DNA of 5,255 nt from an uncultured Campylobacter sp. GTDB lineage: Bacteria > Campylobacterota > Campylobacteria > Campylobacterales > Campylobacteraceae. The stretch is from assembly GCF_938040115.1 (NCBI RefSeq), contig NZ_CALHXD010000238.1:1-5255 (forward strand), written 5' to 3'. Position numbers and translations under genes: made by a program. Of this stretch, positions 5,180 through 5,255 are shown in pieces. The stretch's first letter is position 1. Each line of letters opens with the position of its first letter. The notes below the pieces were generated by a model. It was not told the DNA's origin, searched no databases, and saw only the letters and a list, made by a program, of their open reading frames with translations.

Positions 5180-5255
5180 GCCAAAGGGCGGTTAAATTTG
5201 AGTGAAATTTGGGGGCAAAATCTGAAAAAGCGGGGAAAATAAATCAAGGCAAATT

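Overview
The window reads as a chromosomal segment of an epsilonproteobacterium, almost certainly a Campylobacter of the higher-GC oral group (showae, rectus, curvus, gracilis type). The reasons are the PurF and DapB sequences, the dapB-purF neighbourhood also found in C. jejuni, AAGGA-type ribosome binding sites in A/T-rich leaders, and the strong excess of the oligomer AAATTTG in genes and spacers. The genus is inferred from family knowledge; no search was run.

Layout: (1) 1-107, minus strand: the first 35 codons of purF (purine synthesis), running off the left edge. (2) 108-419: a gene-poor spacer with a long imperfect inverted repeat and a near-identical 15-base direct repeat. (3) 420-1187, minus strand: complete dapB (lysine and diaminopimelate synthesis) with a TTG start. 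(4) 1188-1329: a divergent promoter region. (5) 1330-4173, plus strand: a complete 947-residue exported M16 zinc protease of the PqqL/FusC size class, whose N-terminal half carries the HxxEH zinc site. (6) 4174-4347: a convergent spacer packed with inverted repeats, plus a 33-codon minus-strand reading frame behind a strong Shine-Dalgarno sequence. (7) 4348-5146, minus strand: a disrupted locus. A membrane-anchored ankyrin-repeat gene (4625-5146, about 47 % GC) has no ATG, GTG or TTG where its ribosome binding site points. It stops in tandem TGA codons exactly where the sequence switches to an A/T-rich (about 29 % GC) reading frame (4348-4626) in another phase. (8) 5147-5255: promoter and leader of the ankyrin gene.

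The left part is ordinary core metabolism (purF, dapB), probably transcribed leftward. The M16 protease is a separate rightward unit in the cell envelope. The right part is the unusual one: the ankyrin locus looks degraded or chimeric, with three coincident signs (start codon missing, frame broken, composition jump). No CRISPR array, rRNA, tRNA, transposase or phage gene was seen. No strong case for a wholly new system can be made; the best leads are the ankyrin junction and the structured element upstream of purF.
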